Source: an uncultured Paracoccaceae bacterium
GTDB taxonomy: Bacteria; Pseudomonadota; Alphaproteobacteria; Rhodobacterales; Rhodobacteraceae
Reading direction: 5' to 3'
DNA: 64,000 bases
Assembly (NCBI GenBank): GCA_947496535.1
Contig: CANMDE010000006.1
Location: 1-64,000 of the forward strand
The translations under genes and the position numbers were made by a program. Below the pieces are notes generated by a model. That model was not told the DNA's origin, ran no database searches, and saw only the letters and a program-made list of their open reading frames with translations. Below, in pieces: positions 63,536-64,000 of this stretch (position 1 is the first letter of the stretch; every line of letters starts with the position of its first letter).

Positions 63536-64000
63536 ATGATAATGATACGAAACATGAAGTCCCAAATGCGCCTTTTTGCGATTGCCACGCTCACACCTGT
63601 TGTCTTGCTCACCTTTGGGGCAACAGCAGGCGGCCTGTGGGTCGCGGCAGCGCTGATCTATCTCACCGCTTTTACCGCAGTTCTGGACCGGCTCATCCAC
63701 AAGATCAGCCCCGATAGCGAGTTTCCGTCAGGCGATGGCCTATCCATCGTCATTGCGCTCGCCCATTTCGCGCTATTGCCTCTGATCGTCGCTGCGTTGG
63801 CAGGGCCGATGCCGATCATCGAAAAGCTGGGGCTGTTCCTCGCCGCTGGCCTGTTCTTTGGACAAGTCAGCAATGCCAACGCCCATGAACTGATCCACCG
63901 TTCCACCCGCTTATTAAACAGGCTCGGCGTATGGGTCTATATCACCCTTTTGTTCGGGCATCACGCCTCTGCTCATGTGCTTGTCCATCACCGGCATGTG
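63536..64000 (+). CDS. Alkane 1-monooxygenase (AlkB-type), truncated by window end
   Basis: The first 155 residues of a membrane di-iron monooxygenase, which hydroxylates alkane ends using rubredoxin. Three hydrophobic segments lie near residues 12-35, 67-88 and 98-115, and the first two histidine boxes are visible: HELIHR near 120 and HHASAHVLVHH near 144. The substrate range cannot be told, since fatty acid desaturase relatives share boxes, but the HELIHRS form is typical of AlkB. ATG 63536 has GAAGAAACCC upstream; in-frame ATGs at 63542 and 63554 are alternatives. It is divergent from the NuoEF gene. Confidence 0.82.
   Translation, partial: MIMIRNMKSQMRLFAIATLTPVVLLTFGATAGGLWVAAALIYLTAFTAVLDRLIHKISPDSEFPSGDGLSIVIALAHFALLPLIVAALAGPMPIIEKLGLFLAAGLFFGQVSNANAHELIHRSTRLLNRLGVWVYITLLFGHHASAHVLVHHRHV

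Overview
The window is a stretch of chromosome from a marine-type alphaproteobacterium, most likely a Roseobacter-group member of the Rhodobacteraceae. Signs of this are ChpT (the CtrA phosphorelay phosphotransferase), a glyQ-DUF6446-glyS operon, a DUF3553/chpT divergent pair, an olsB-olsA ornithine-lipid pair, a FolB-FolP-GlmM operon, an ftsY-EamA-ispZ operon and a SAM-II riboswitch before metZ. GC is high and genes are dense with many 1-8 base overlaps. Assignment to a genus is not possible from the sequence alone.

Layout. 1-1.4 kb: a tRNA-Leu(GAG) with a C-terminally truncated tyrosine integrase beside its 3' end, the edge of an integrated element lying mostly to the left of the window. 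1.5-13.6 kb: lipB, an animal-type haem peroxidase, a HEPN-like protein of unknown role, ctaD, an arsR-arsC pair, a LysE exporter, a type II NADH dehydrogenase and small or exported proteins. 13.7-26.5 kb: yqeY, carA, a membrane glycosyltransferase behind a CtrA-like box, a GntR regulator, a UbiH-type hydroxylase, two Lrp regulators facing ilvC, trmJ, a thiE-like gene, olsBA and chpT. 26.7-31.6 kb: an acyltransferase, then an ArsR-type regulator divergent from a NIPSNAP/ABM/EamA operon, and a TerB-like protein. 31.8-42.3 kb, all on the minus strand: cell wall hydrolase, folB, folP, glmM, then ppdK and glyQ-DUF6446-glyS. 42.5-51.5 kb: a degenerate trypsin-fold protein, a TPP enzyme coupled to trkH, folE2 and rne with a long structured leader. 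52-60.8 kb: a frameshifted MFS gene, metZ with its riboswitch and attenuator, a beta-lactamase-family hydrolase, a GST, a PilZ protein and ispZ-EamA-ftsY. 60.8-64 kb: a divergent folD coupled to a fused NuoE-NuoF diaphorase, and the start of an alkB-type alkane monooxygenase running off the window.

Functional links. Folate and one-carbon metabolism recurs (folE2, folB, folP, two-domain FolB, folD), though only folB/folP and the NuoEF/folD pair are physically coupled. Signalling in the CtrA and cyclic-di-GMP sphere appears as chpT, a CtrA-like box, a PilZ protein and a glycosyltransferase carrying a type II secretion ATPase-like N-terminal domain. No CRISPR array, rRNA operon, complete insertion sequence or prophage is visible. 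The most unusual observation is the FolD paralogue: several residues normally essential for FolD catalysis are changed, and the gene is translationally coupled to a formate-dehydrogenase-type NADH module without an adjacent catalytic alpha subunit.
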